From: Loktanella sp. D2R18
GTDB lineage: Bacteria > Pseudomonadota > Alphaproteobacteria > Rhodobacterales > Rhodobacteraceae
NCBI RefSeq assembly: GCF_003318235.1
Contig: NZ_QOCG01000030.1
Coordinates: 62,001-126,000 of the forward strand
Direction: 5' to 3'
Length of the DNA: 64,000 bases
Shown: piece by piece, positions 52,145 through 61,218 of the stretch
Position numbering within the stretch: position 1 is the stretch's first letter
Layout: every line of letters starts with the position of its first letter
Notes under the pieces: generated by a model
What the model was told of the DNA's origin: nothing
The model's input: the letters and a program-made list of their open reading frames with translations, nothing else
The model's database searches: none
Program-made: the position numbers and the translations under genes

Positions 52145-52761
52145 CCCGTTGGAATCCCGTGCACTGGTTCAAACCCCAAACCCCACCCGTCGAGGCAGTA
52201 AACGATGCCTGCAAAAACTGGGGTGAATACAAAGGAACCGGCATTTGGTGGATATGCCCAGACTGCAACGCCCCGCATGAGGTCGTGGACCAAGCCTTTT
52301 TCGACGAGGTCCAGAACGCCTGCGCCGACATTTCTGGATCGACACAAAAGATGTATGACGATTTCCACTTTAATAGCGATAGTGGACGATGGGATGTCGA
52401 TCCCGACAACGGGCTTTTTATCAAGACCGCACCGGATGGCCGCAAGGCCAGTGGGCGCTACGCAGTCGTTGGCTCTTGGAATGAAAAGACGCATTCTTGG
52501 CTATGGTCTTGGGAAATGGACGAAAGCTGGATACCGCGCGCCGCTATTGAGCAAGCGCACCCCCTGTTGGATGCGGGTCGCGAACAAGAGTGGGAGATCA
52601 CCTCGGCCAAACATTTGCTGGTGAATGCGCATGAAACATGGCACCTGACTAACCTCGCCGCAAAAATCGCAGGTTTTCAGGGCACCTATCGCGCCAAGGT
52701 GAATGATCTCAATTATCACTATTTCATAATTGACCAGCTTGCGTGGGATCCGCTGCAATGA
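52141..52761 (+). CDS. Accessory protein of unknown function within the soe operon (DUF6882-like)
   Basis: 206 residues from the ATG at 52141, overlapping the soeA stop by 4 bases. It is Trp-rich (WNEKTHSWLWSWEMDESW, ALEWD-like positions), with a CPDC pair (WWICPDCNAPHEV, about 45-57) that could bind a metal. It resembles the DUF6882-type family only by general pattern. No signal peptide or span is seen. Its stop overlaps the next small ORF, itself overlapping soeB, so it is firmly embedded in the operon. A chaperone or extra subunit of sulfite dehydrogenase is possible but unproven. Confidence 0.65.
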   Translation: MTRWNPVHWFKPQTPPVEAVNDACKNWGEYKGTGIWWICPDCNAPHEVVDQAFFDEVQNACADISGSTQKMYDDFHFNSDSGRWDVDPDNGLFIKTAPDGRKASGRYAVVGSWNEKTHSWLWSWEMDESWIPRAAIEQAHPLLDAGREQEWEITSAKHLLVNAHETWHLTNLAAKIAGFQGTYRAKVNDLNYHYFIIDQLAWDPLQ

Positions 52762-52907
52762 GTAATGCGAAGGTTCTATTGATTATCGCTGCGTTCGTAG
52801 CTCTCACACTCGGCAGTTTCATCTGGTTCATCGTGACTTGGGATCCTGACAAAGAACAACCGATTGGCCAGCTGACGCCAGCACAGATCGAAAGGGCCAC
52901 AGCATGA
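52758..52907 (+). CDS. 49-residue single-span membrane peptide within the soe operon
   Basis: The frame encodes MSNAKVLLIIAAFVALTLG.., one N-terminal membrane span (about 5-28) and a short charged tail (DPDKEQPIGQLTPAQIERATA). It starts with an ATGA overlap to the gene before and ends with an ATGA overlap to soeB, so spacing supports real translation. Small proteins of this length may assist anchoring or assembly of respiratory enzymes. No relative is recognised. Confidence 0.6.
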   Translation: MSNAKVLLIIAAFVALTLGSFIWFIVTWDPDKEQPIGQLTPAQIERATA

Positions 52908-53653
52908 CCCAACTGCCCCCGCCATCCGCAAAAAAACTCGGCCTTGTGATCGACCTTGATACTTGCGTTGGTTGCCATGCCTGCGTGATTTCTTGCAAGG
53001 GGTGGAACACCGAAAACTACGGCGCGCCACTATCGGATCAAGACCCTTATGGCGCTGACCCGTCGGGCACATTCCTCAACCGCGTCCATTCGTTTGAGGT
53101 TCAGCCAAACGAGGCCCCCGCACAACTGATCCATTTTCCAAAATCCTGTCTGCACTGCGAAGACGCGCCTTGCGTCACCGTCTGCCCCACCGGCGCCAGT
53201 TACAAACGCGTCGAAGACGGGATCGTTCTGGTCAATGAAAGTGACTGTATTGGCTGCGGGCTGTGCGCTTGGGCCTGCCCGTATGGTGCACGCGAATTGG
53301 ATGCCGATGCGGGGGTGATGAAGAAATGCACGCTCTGTGTAGATCGGATTTACAATGAAAACCTCCCTGAAGAAGACCGCCAGCCTGCCTGTGTGCGCAC
53401 CTGTCCAGCAGGCGCGCGGCATTTCGGAGATTTGGGCGACGAAGATAGCGATGTTTCCAAGCTGGTCGCAGAACGCGGCGGCTTTGATCTGATGCCAGAG
53501 CTTGGCACAAAACCCGTCAACAAATACCTGCCACCGCGCCCCAAGGACGTGGCAACCCCCTGCGCACCGCTGGAAACCGTGGCAGAAGACGGCCACGGTT
53601 TCGCAGCCTGGCTTGACCGTGCGCTCTCAGCCCTACCCGGAGGTAAGTCCTAA
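52904..53653 (+). CDS. soeB: SoeB-type iron-sulfur subunit of sulfite dehydrogenase
   Basis: 249 residues with four Cys groups for four 4Fe-4S clusters: CVGCHACVISCK, CLHCEDAPCVTVCP, CIGCGLCAWACP and CTLCVDRIYNENL..CVRTCP, as in DmsB/PsrB-type subunits. It carries electrons from SoeA to the membrane anchor. It overlaps the preceding 49-residue ORF and its TAA stop overlaps the soeC ATG by 1 base. Confidence 0.88.
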   Translation: MTQLPPPSAKKLGLVIDLDTCVGCHACVISCKGWNTENYGAPLSDQDPYGADPSGTFLNRVHSFEVQPNEAPAQLIHFPKSCLHCEDAPCVTVCPTGASYKRVEDGIVLVNESDCIGCGLCAWACPYGARELDADAGVMKKCTLCVDRIYNENLPEEDRQPACVRTCPAGARHFGDLGDEDSDVSKLVAERGGFDLMPELGTKPVNKYLPPRPKDVATPCAPLETVAEDGHGFAAWLDRALSALPGGKS

Positions 53654-54525
53654 TGCATCCTGCACCTTCCGTTATCATCTTCACGACATTCTCTGGGCTC
53701 GGCTTTGGGTTGCTGTTTTGGCTTGGGCTTGGGGTGATCACACCAACTGGCATCTCAGCATTCATCTGGTTTGCGATTGCCTATATTTTTGCAGTCGGCG
53801 GGTTGCTCGCCTCGACCTTCCACCTTGGGCACCCCGAACGCGCGCTCAAGGCGTTTAGCCAATGGAAAACAAGTTGGCTGAGCCGTGAAGGCATCGCATC
53901 GGTTGTGACCCTGATCGTGATGGCGATTTATGGCGCGGGGCTGGTATTCGCGGACACACCGTATGCATTATTGGGTTGGATCGGCGCATTGGGCGCACTT
54001 GCCACGGTGTTCACGACATCAATGATCTACACGCAGCTTAAAACAGTGCCGCGTTGGCACCAGCCGACAACGCCGCTGCTGTTCCTTTTGCTCTCACTTG
54101 GAGGTGGGGCTTTGCTTGCAGGTCAAGTAACCCTCTGTGTCGTCCTTTTGATTGCGGCGGCAGCGGTGCAGCTTTTTGCTTGGTATACTGGGGACAAACG
54201 GTTTACGCAGTCTGGAACTGATATGCAAACAGCAACCGGGCTTGGCGACATTGGCACCGTGCGCGCGTTTGAACCGCCACATACTGGCACCAATTACCTG
54301 ATGCGTGAATTCATCTATGTTGTTGGCCGCAAACATGCGCAAAAACTGCAAGCGATCGCATTGGTCCTTGGGTGTATCATGCCGATCATTCTACTCTTGA
54401 TCCCGTTCAGCCATATCTTTGCCGCGCTCGCTGTGCTCAGCCATATTGCAGGTGTCCTGACACTGCGCTGGTTGTTCTTTGCACAGGCCGAACATGTGGT
54501 GGGGCTGTACTACGGGCAGCGCTGA
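53653..54525 (+). CDS. soeC: SoeC-type (DmsC family) membrane anchor
   Basis: 290 residues, about eight spans, with STFHLGHPERALKAFSQWKTSWLSREGI, the conserved DmsC segment, and MREFIYVVGRKHA later. It anchors SoeAB and reduces quinone. It overlaps soeB by one base and ends the operon that began at xsc; the next gene starts 69 bases further on. Confidence 0.88.
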   Translation: MHPAPSVIIFTTFSGLGFGLLFWLGLGVITPTGISAFIWFAIAYIFAVGGLLASTFHLGHPERALKAFSQWKTSWLSREGIASVVTLIVMAIYGAGLVFADTPYALLGWIGALGALATVFTTSMIYTQLKTVPRWHQPTTPLLFLLLSLGGGALLAGQVTLCVVLLIAAAAVQLFAWYTGDKRFTQSGTDMQTATGLGDIGTVRAFEPPHTGTNYLMREFIYVVGRKHAQKLQAIALVLGCIMPIILLLIPFSHIFAALAVLSHIAGVLTLRWLFFAQAEHVVGLYYGQR

Positions 54526-54594
54526 TGCAAACCGCGCTTTAACTTCATGCCCCCATGTTCTACCACCCATGCAACACATCAGGGAGGGCAAAGC

Positions 54595-55500
54595 ATGACC
54601 ATCAAAGCCGATTGGATCGCCGTTGATTGGGGTACCAGCAATATGCGCGCTTGGGCCATGTCTGGTTCAGGTACGGTATTGGATGAAGGGTCCAGCGACA
54701 AAGGCATGGGGCGGCTGACGCCCGCTGAATTTGAACCCACTTTGCTAGAGGTCGCGGGTGAGTGGATCAAAGGTCCAACACCCGTAATCGCCTGCGGCAT
54801 GGTCGGCGCAAAGCAAGGTTGGATCGAAGCCCCCTATGCCGCCGTTCCTTGTGCTGCGATGGGTGGTAACCTTGTAACAGCCCCGACACAAAACCCTGAT
54901 CTGTCTGTGCATATTGTTCCCGGCATTAAACAGGCGGCCCCTGCCGATGTGATGCGTGGCGAAGAAACGCAGATCGCAGGCTTTTTGGCCCGAAACCCAA
55001 GTTGGGACGGCGTGATCTGCCTGCCCGGCACCCATACGAAATGGGTCCACATCAGCGCCGCTGAAATCGTCAGTTTTCAAACCTTCATGACCGGGGAATT
55101 ATTTGAGGTCATCAGCAAACACACCGTGTTGCGCCATTCCGTGACCAGTGACGGCTGGGATCAGGCCGGTTTTGACGGCGGGTTGTCCGATGGTATGGCA
55201 CGGCCGGAACGGATCGCAGCGCAGCTATTTTCATTACGCGCCCAAGGGTTGCTTGACGGGCTTGGCAATGACGCCGCACGCGCGCGGCTCTCGGGGCTTT
55301 TAATTGGGGTCGAACTTGCTGCTGCCAAACCCTATTGGCTGGGCCAGCAGATTGCTGTGATTGGAGCTGGTAGCCTGTCGAAACTATATGTTGACGCTTT
55401 GGCCGCACAATCCGCCCCTGCAACCCAAGTCAATGGCAGCGCAATCACACTTGCCGGGCTGACCGCCGCCTACCGCGCGTACAAAAGTGATGGCATTTAG
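54595..55500 (+). CDS. dgoK: 2-dehydro-3-deoxygalactonokinase
   Basis: 301 residues from the ATG at 54595 with AGGGAGGG upstream; earlier in-frame starts have no ribosome site. It begins WIAVDWGTSNMRAWAM and has CGMVGAKQGW and CLPGTHTKWV, the marks of the DgoK family. It phosphorylates 2-keto-3-deoxygalactonate. Two further sugar genes follow at once (lactonase, epimerase), but the aldolase dgoA, a dehydratase and a dehydrogenase are not in the window. Confidence 0.88.
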   Translation: MTIKADWIAVDWGTSNMRAWAMSGSGTVLDEGSSDKGMGRLTPAEFEPTLLEVAGEWIKGPTPVIACGMVGAKQGWIEAPYAAVPCAAMGGNLVTAPTQNPDLSVHIVPGIKQAAPADVMRGEETQIAGFLARNPSWDGVICLPGTHTKWVHISAAEIVSFQTFMTGELFEVISKHTVLRHSVTSDGWDQAGFDGGLSDGMARPERIAAQLFSLRAQGLLDGLGNDAARARLSGLLIGVELAAAKPYWLGQQIAVIGAGSLSKLYVDALAAQSAPATQVNGSAITLAGLTAAYRAYKSDGI

Positions 55501-55512
55501 GGAGGTATAAAG

Positions 55513-56337
55513 ATGATTTTTGACGACACAAAATGCCAGCTTGGTGAAGGCTCGCTTTGGCATCCGACGCGCAACCAATTCTTTTGGTTCGATATTCTTA
55601 ATAACCGTATGCACACCAAGGGTCAGCATTGGGGTTTTGACACGTTCGTCAGTGCCGCAGGTTGGGTCGATAATGACACGCTGATGGTTGCTTCGGCCAA
55701 GGCGTTGCTGCGGCTTGACATAGCCACCGGCGCACATGCAGAAATTTGCACGCTTGAGGCCGACAACCCGATCACCCGCTCAAACGATGGGCGCGCCGAC
55801 CCGCAAGGCGGCTTCTGGATTGGGACGATGGGTATCAACGCCGAAGACAGTGCGGGCGCAATCTACCGCTATTACAAAGGCGAGTTGCGCCAAATCTTTG
55901 CGCCAATTTCGATTTCAAATTCCATCTGCTTTGCACCTGATGGCAAGACCGCCTATTTCACTGACACACCCACCCAATTGGTGATGCAGGTCAGTTTGGA
56001 CGCCGAGGGCTGGCCGAATGCAGAACCGACTGTCTATCTTGACCTGCAGGGCACGGATGAACGTCCCGATGGATCAGTCATCGATCAGGACGGCAATATG
56101 TGGAACGCGCAGTGGGGGTTGGGACGGGTGGCTGGCTACACAGCCGAGGGAACATTCATCAAAGCCTATGATTTCCCGGCCCCGCAAACCACCTGCCCTG
56201 CCTTTGGTGGCGCGGATCGCAATATTTTGTTCTGTACGTCGGCTGCGGTCGGATTGACTGAAGGGGCCGACAACGGAAAGACTTTTCAAATCACGACAGA
56301 TATGCGTGGCCAAGCAGAACACCGGGTGATCCTTTGA
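55513..56337 (+). CDS. SMP-30/gluconolactonase-family lactonase
   Basis: 274 residues, six-bladed propeller type: LGEGSLWHPTRNQFFWFDI at the start (Glu ligand), NDGRADPQGGFWIGTMG (Asn ligand) and RPDGSVIDQDGNMWNAQWG (Asp ligand near the end). It would open a sugar lactone, such as galactonolactone, made by a sugar dehydrogenase. It follows dgoK by 12 bases and overlaps the epimerase gene by 4 bases. Confidence 0.85.
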   Translation: MIFDDTKCQLGEGSLWHPTRNQFFWFDILNNRMHTKGQHWGFDTFVSAAGWVDNDTLMVASAKALLRLDIATGAHAEICTLEADNPITRSNDGRADPQGGFWIGTMGINAEDSAGAIYRYYKGELRQIFAPISISNSICFAPDGKTAYFTDTPTQLVMQVSLDAEGWPNAEPTVYLDLQGTDERPDGSVIDQDGNMWNAQWGLGRVAGYTAEGTFIKAYDFPAPQTTCPAFGGADRNILFCTSAAVGLTEGADNGKTFQITTDMRGQAEHRVIL

Positions 56338-57296
56338 TAACGCATTTTGGGACAACAAAGCGCGGCATTCCTGTCGAGAAAATCACGCTGCGCGCGGGCA
56401 GCTTACAGGTTAGCGTCCTCACGCTTGGCGCGATTTTGCAAGATGTGCGGCTAGACGGGGTTGATCACGAGCTGACGCTGGGATCGGGCACGCTGTCTGA
56501 TTATGAAACCAGCATGGGCTATCATGGCGCGCTTGTGGGCCCTATCGCGAACCGGATCAGCAATGGGCGCGTGCGCCTTGATGGGATGATGTACGAGCTT
56601 GAGCGCAACGACGGCGCTGGGCACCTGCATTCGGGCAGCGACGGAACGCATGCACAAATCTGGACTGTCAGTAAGCAAAGCGAGAACAGCGTGACACTGA
56701 CACTTGATCTTGCAGACGGGGTAAACGGCCTACCCGGACGCCGCCAGATAACCGCGACATTTACTGTGGCTGCGCCTGCAGGCCTGACGCTGGATATCAC
56801 CGGAACCACGGACACCAAAACGCTGATGAACTTTGCCAATCACAGCTATTGGAACTTGGACGGTGGCGACACTTGGGTAGGTCACAGGTTGCGGGTCGCA
56901 GCGGGTCACTATTTGCCCACGGATACGACAAGTGCGCCAACGGGCGAGATTTGTGACGTCAATGGCACCGATATGGATTTTCAGGCCGCGCGGGTCTTTG
57001 AAAAAAATGCCCCGGCGCTGGATCATAATTTCTGCCTCTCAAATGCGGCGCAACAGCAAGACGCGCTGACACTTACCGGCAAAAGCGGCGTCGCGATGAC
57101 GGTGGCAACAACGGCACCCGGCATTCAGGTCTATGATGGGCGCGGCGCAAACCGGCCCGGCAAAGCGACCTATGAAGGGCTCGCGATTGAACCCCAGCAC
57201 TGGCCGGACGCGCCAAACCATCGCGGTTTTCCAAGCATCGCGGTGACGCCAGATGCGCCCTACCACCAAACCTCACGTTGGACATTCACAGCTTAA
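56334..57296 (+). CDS. Aldose 1-epimerase (galactose mutarotase)
   Basis: 320 residues with GalM motifs: GALVGPIANRISNGRV (Asn and Arg of the sugar site), NFANHSYWNLDGG (catalytic His) and LAIEPQHWPDAPN (catalytic Glu). It interconverts sugar anomers before oxidation. Its start overlaps the lactonase stop, so dgoK, lactonase and epimerase are one unit for galactose or a related sugar. It ends by overlapping the minus-strand hiuH gene. Confidence 0.88.
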   Translation: MITHFGTTKRGIPVEKITLRAGSLQVSVLTLGAILQDVRLDGVDHELTLGSGTLSDYETSMGYHGALVGPIANRISNGRVRLDGMMYELERNDGAGHLHSGSDGTHAQIWTVSKQSENSVTLTLDLADGVNGLPGRRQITATFTVAAPAGLTLDITGTTDTKTLMNFANHSYWNLDGGDTWVGHRLRVAAGHYLPTDTTSAPTGEICDVNGTDMDFQAARVFEKNAPALDHNFCLSNAAQQQDALTLTGKSGVAMTVATTAPGIQVYDGRGANRPGKATYEGLAIEPQHWPDAPNHRGFPSIAVTPDAPYHQTSRWTFTA

Positions 57297-57637
57297 CTGC
57301 CGCGATAGGTTGAAAAGCTAAAGGGCGAAACCAAAAGCGGCACATGGTAATGTGACGCCGGGTCGTTGATGCCAAAACGAATAGGAATTTCGTCAAGAAA
57401 ACTTACGTCTTCTCCGCGCGCAAAATAAGCGCCCGCTTGAAACAGCAATTCATATTTCCCGATTGAAAATGCATCTGCAGGCAGGATCGGATTATCTGTG
57501 CGCCCGTCGTCATTTGTGACCATTGTGATCAAATGGTCGCGCGTGCCACCATCCAGCCGAAACAAATCAACGGTCATCCCCGCAGCAGGCAGTCCGCTGG
57601 CCGTATCAAGCACATGTGTTGTTAAGAATCCGGTCAT
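57293..57637 (-). CDS. hiuH: 5-Hydroxyisourate hydrolase (transthyretin-like)
   Basis: 114 residues from the ATG at 57637; the in-frame ATG at 57691 is too far upstream. It begins MTGFLTTHVLDTASGLPAAG (first catalytic His) and ends with the diagnostic YRGS tetrapeptide. It hydrolyses 5-hydroxyisourate in urate breakdown. No other purine catabolism gene is in the window; it overlaps the epimerase gene tail to tail by 4 bases. Confidence 0.93.
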   Translation of the reverse strand: MTGFLTTHVLDTASGLPAAGMTVDLFRLDGGTRDHLITMVTNDDGRTDNPILPADAFSIGKYELLFQAGAYFARGEDVSFLDEIPIRFGINDPASHYHVPLLVSPFSFSTYRGS

Positions 57638-57794
57638 AGCGTGCCTCGTGTTGTTGCCGCAGATGGTGCAAAAACCAATCCAGATTGTCACGCGGTTTTC
57701 ATGTGAAGTGGCAAGGATATCAGAAAACCCGAAAAACCGCCCAGAATCGGTTTGACACCCTGCGCCCCATTGCGTAATCGGTCCTTCGTGATCA

Positions 57795-57871
57795 GGCGCG
57801 GTAGCTCAGTTGGTTAGAGCGATCGACTCATAATCGATAGGTCGGGAGTTCAAGTCTCCCCCACGCCACCA
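57795..57871 (+). tRNA. tRNA with CAU anticodon, probably elongator tRNA-Met
   Basis: GGCGCGGTAGCTCAG starts the D arm, the anticodon loop is CTCATAA (CAT), the T arm GGGAG-TTCAAGT-CTCCC is perfect and CCA is encoded at 57869-57871. The acceptor stem has one C-A mismatch at the fifth pair (GGCGCGG against CCACGCC). A CAU anticodon can also belong to tRNA-Ile2 or initiator Met; the initiator-type anticodon stem GGG..CCC is absent, so elongator Met is favoured. Confidence 0.88.
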
Positions 57872-58073
57872 CACTTTCCGTTCATACAGACGAACTACTT
57901 TGAAGTTGTAGCGGGCATATAATTGATTATTGCATCCCGGAATATGACTATTACGTGGCGTCAGGAACGACAGACTGTACTAAAGTCCATGTTCACTCAT
58001 TGCGGTAGTTGAGGCAAAAGCAACACCAAGAAGTTGATTTTTGCGATTACATGTCGCCAAACCCTGAGAAAGA

Positions 58074-58244
58074 ATGACGACAATGTTAGACTTTTTATTG
58101 ATTGCCTTGTTAGTTTTAGGCGTTGTGGCTAACTCTAGCGCTGCAAACAACCGTGGAAAGCAAATAGTGAGTTTCTTGCGTAAGACGCTAAGAAACATTG
58201 CAAAACCGGGTTTCAAATCGCTGCAGAGAAAAACCACACCCTAA
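58074..58244 (+). CDS. Small single-span membrane protein
   Basis: 56 residues from the ATG at 58074 (GAGAAAG just upstream), or 53 from the ATG at 58083. One span (LDFLLIALLVLGVVANSS) is followed by a basic tail (NNRGKQIVSFLRKTLRNIAK..KSLQRK). The composition suggests an inner-membrane protein with cytoplasmic tail. The opposite strand also has an open frame, judged the shadow. Family unknown. Confidence 0.4.
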   Translation: MTTMLDFLLIALLVLGVVANSSAANNRGKQIVSFLRKTLRNIAKPGFKSLQRKTTP

Positions 58245-58342
58245 AGTTGCCATTCTTGACTAATAATCCATTAAGAGTTTAGATTGATAGGCGGATTACC
58301 GCTCCTATCGTCATTTTTCTTTTTAGTTAGTCGGGTCTCTGG

Positions 58343-58708
58343 ATGGAATATATTTCTTATATCGCGTGTACGACTGCTGGATTAATCCTCAGCGCCATAG
58401 CCTTTGTAGGATTATATGACATTTCGATCCAACCCATAGAGGCAGCAACAACCTTGTTACAGCCCTCTGGGCTTGGAGAGCTTTTTGACGACATCTATCT
58501 ATGGATAGACTTGGCGCTTGGTTTTTGGCTGATCCTTTATTTTTGGGTCCGCACTGCATCCGCAATTGCGCTGGCGTTGGTTTTGTTCAAAATAGTCCTG
58601 CTACACGGTTGGATACCTCTCATGCTAACGATTGGGTTATGTTTGCTTATGACATTGGTGATTGGGTTAGCCTATTTTCGCCAAAGCGAAACACCTTCGC
58701 ACCGCTGA
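58343..58708 (+). CDS. Hypothetical membrane protein
   Basis: 121 residues with about three to four spans (ISYIACTTAGLILSAIAFVGLY, IYLWIDLALGFWLILYFW, ASAIALALVLFKIVLLHGWIPLMLTIGLCLLMTLVIGLAYF). A Trp/Asp pair (LWIDL) lies in the second span. No family is recognised; it lies alone before the flavoprotein gene in a locally AT-richer stretch. Confidence 0.6.
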   Translation: MEYISYIACTTAGLILSAIAFVGLYDISIQPIEAATTLLQPSGLGELFDDIYLWIDLALGFWLILYFWVRTASAIALALVLFKIVLLHGWIPLMLTIGLCLLMTLVIGLAYFRQSETPSHR

Positions 58709-58780
58709 TGCGCGCGCCATCTTTTATCCCCTCAAAATTCGCGTTAGCAGTGTCGCGAACAATTATTAGGGAAAATTGTG

Positions 58781-60196
58781 ATGGGGATTTGCGACGATAT
58801 CGCCGCCGTGATCGGCAGTGATCGGGTATTGACGGGTCCGGATGCGGCCCCCTATGCGACAGATTGGACCGGCCAGTATAAAGGCGAACCTTTAGCGGTG
58901 CTGCGCCCCGCGAATACTGATGAAGTCTCTGAGATTATGAAAATTGCCTATGCGACAAATACGCCCGTTGTCCCGGTATCAGGGCATACCGGGCTGACAG
59001 GCGCGACATTGGCGACAAATGCGCTGGTGCTATCTGTAGACCGGTTAGACACGATCGACGCAATAGATGTCGCCGGGCGTTCAGCAACAGTTGGCGCGGG
59101 CGTCATCCTTTCGAAATTACATGACGCCGCTGATGCACATGATTTAATTTTCCCGTTGACGTTTGGCGCGCGCGGCTCTGCGATGATTGGTGGCGTCTTG
59201 TCGACAAACGCAGGCGGATCGAACGTCGTGCGTTACGGCAATACCCGCGATCTGTGTTTAGGGATAGAGGTCGTGATGGCCGACGGGCGGATAATGAACC
59301 TGATGAGCGCGCTGCACAAAGATAATTCCGGGCTGAACCTGCGCCATCTCATGATTGGGGCCGAAGGCACATTGGGCATTATCACCGCTGCTGTGATGAA
59401 GCTCAAACCCAAACCACGCGCCTATGCAACTGCGATGATCGCCCTGCCCTCGCTTGACGACGCGCTGTCGCTCTTGCACGAAATGCGAGACAGCACAGGC
59501 GGCGCAGTCGAAGCATTTGAATATATGCCGCGCAGCTATATCGATAAGCACATGTCGGTCATACCAGATGCAAAACCACCCTTTGAAGATGCTTATGACG
59601 TCAATATTTTGATCGAAGTCGGTGCAACGGCGCAGCGTGATGCGACTCCAGGGACCGACGGTCAGGTCCCTGTCGTGGCGCAGCTTGAAGAAACACTAGG
59701 GACGATGCTAGAAGAAGGCCGTGTATTGGACGCCGTGATTGCCCAGAACGAAGCCCAACGTACGCAGATGTGGCAACGCCGAGAAGACGCGGGCGAGGTT
59801 ATGACCCGCGGCACCCCATTCGTGAACACAGATGTAGCGGTGCCCTTGGACAAAGTCGCGACCTTTGAACGCGCGATCACCCCGCGCCTACAGGCAATCG
59901 ATCCAAATTGTTACGAGGTCATCGTTTCGCACCTTGGCGATGGAAATATTCACCACACAACATTTGTTGGCAAAAATGACCCCGATGCGATGAAGGCCAT
60001 GGTCGAAGCCGTCGAAGATGTGGTGCAAGAGCTTGGCGGATCATTTAGCGCCGAACACGGTGTAGGGATTTCCAAGCTTGATACGATGCGCCGCCGTAAA
60101 GACCCCGTTGCGCTTGATGCAATGCGCGCGATTAAGGCAGCGCTTGACCCGAAGAATATTCTGAACCCCGGCAAGGTTATTCCGGCAGCGGATTAA
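58781..60196 (+). CDS. FAD-binding (GlcD/D-2-hydroxyacid dehydrogenase type) oxidoreductase
   Basis: 471 residues from the ATG at 58781; a GTG three bases earlier is possible. The FAD domain (about 40-215) has VPVSGHTGLTGAT and the GGVLSTNAGGSNVVRYGNTRD loop of PCMH flavoproteins; the C-terminal half has SHLGDGNIHHTTF (metal/substrate His) and AEHGVGISK. The family oxidises D-2-hydroxy acids such as glycolate, D-lactate or D-2-hydroxyglutarate. It ends by overlapping hemC tail to tail. Confidence 0.9.
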   Translation: MGICDDIAAVIGSDRVLTGPDAAPYATDWTGQYKGEPLAVLRPANTDEVSEIMKIAYATNTPVVPVSGHTGLTGATLATNALVLSVDRLDTIDAIDVAGRSATVGAGVILSKLHDAADAHDLIFPLTFGARGSAMIGGVLSTNAGGSNVVRYGNTRDLCLGIEVVMADGRIMNLMSALHKDNSGLNLRHLMIGAEGTLGIITAAVMKLKPKPRAYATAMIALPSLDDALSLLHEMRDSTGGAVEAFEYMPRSYIDKHMSVIPDAKPPFEDAYDVNILIEVGATAQRDATPGTDGQVPVVAQLEETLGTMLEEGRVLDAVIAQNEAQRTQMWQRREDAGEVMTRGTPFVNTDVAVPLDKVATFERAITPRLQAIDPNCYEVIVSHLGDGNIHHTTFVGKNDPDAMKAMVEAVEDVVQELGGSFSAEHGVGISKLDTMRRRKDPVALDAMRAIKAALDPKNILNPGKVIPAAD

Positions 60197-61137
60197 GACG
60201 CGTCAAAGAACCCCGGTCCGGCGCGCGTCAACAAACGCAGCGCCATCGCGTTCCCCATATCTGGGCCGCTTGCGATGGGGCCTGTGGCCTCATCCGTCAG
60301 AACACGTGCACCGTCTTCGCTGAGGATTTCGCCGCGCAGCCGCAACTGATCCCCGTCAATTTCCGCGAGCGCCCCAATCGGCGTTTCGCATGATCCATCA
60401 AGGCGGCCCAAGAACGCGCGCTCTGCCGCGACGCGCGCGCCAGTCGGCGTATCATGGATCGCGGCCAGCAGCGCAGCGGCGCGAGTGTCATCGCCACGCC
60501 GTTCAATCCCAATCGCCCCTTGGGCAATCGCAGGTAACATATCATCTGCTGCGATCGGCGTATAAGGCACATCATCCATGCCCAACCGCCGTAGGCCTGC
60601 TGTCGCCAAAAACGTCGCATCTGCAACACCGTCCGCCAGTTTTTTCAGGCGTGTCTGTACGTTGCCGCGAAACTCAACGACCTTCAGCATCGGGAACCGC
60701 GCTGCAATTTGCGCACGCCGCCGTGTTGACGAAGTCCCAACAACCGCCCCGTCGGGCATATCAGCCAAGCTTTTGTATTTCAGCGATACAAAAGCATCGC
60801 GCACATCTTCGCGCGGTAAAAAGACATCCATCACTAGCCCCGCAGGGTGCACAACTGGCATGTCTTTGGTCGAATGAACCGCAATATCGATGCCGCCGCC
60901 GATCAGGGCTTCTTCGATCTCGCGGGTGAACAGGCCTTTACCATCAATTTCGCGCAGCGGCTTATCTTGGATCAGATCGCCGGTGACTTTGATCACGCAA
61001 ATGTCAAATGCGTCTTCCGGCAAATCCCAGGCCGCCATCAATCGATCACGTGTTTCATGGGCTTGCGCCAATGCAAGTGGCGAACCACGGGTTCCGATTT
61101 TAAAGCTCTGGGCGGGTGTGGGCATTTCAACTGTCAT
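60193..61137 (-). CDS. hemC: Hydroxymethylbilane synthase (porphobilinogen deaminase)
   Basis: 314 residues: [13 protein letters not shown] at the start, [12 protein letters not shown] (substrate-binding Arg cluster) and the cofactor Cys in [11 protein letters not shown] (about residue 240). It joins four porphobilinogen units to hydroxymethylbilane in haem and tetrapyrrole synthesis. It is divergent from hemE with an 81-base shared promoter region. Confidence 0.95.
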   Translation of the reverse strand: MTVEMPTPAQSFKIGTRGSPLALAQAHETRDRLMAAWDLPEDAFDICVIKVTGDLIQDKPLREIDGKGLFTREIEEALIGGGIDIAVHSTKDMPVVHPAGLVMDVFLPREDVRDAFVSLKYKSLADMPDGAVVGTSSTRRRAQIAARFPMLKVVEFRGNVQTRLKKLADGVADATFLATAGLRRLGMDDVPYTPIAADDMLPAIAQGAIGIERRGDDTRAAALLAAIHDTPTGARVAAERAFLGRLDGSCETPIGALAEIDGDQLRLRGEILSEDGARVLTDEATGPIASGPDMGNAMALRLLTRAGPGFFDAS

Positions 61138-61218
61138 GCTGGTTTGTTAGCGACGGTGAACCCGCTTGACAATAAGCCATGCAATTGGGACCACCTTCCC
61201 AATCAAAAGGACGAGCCA

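Noticed and set aside
57980-58237. 85-residue minus-strand frame opposite the small membrane-protein gene
   Set aside because: The plus-strand frame has a better start and a clean membrane span plus basic tail; the minus frame has mixed composition and no ribosome site.
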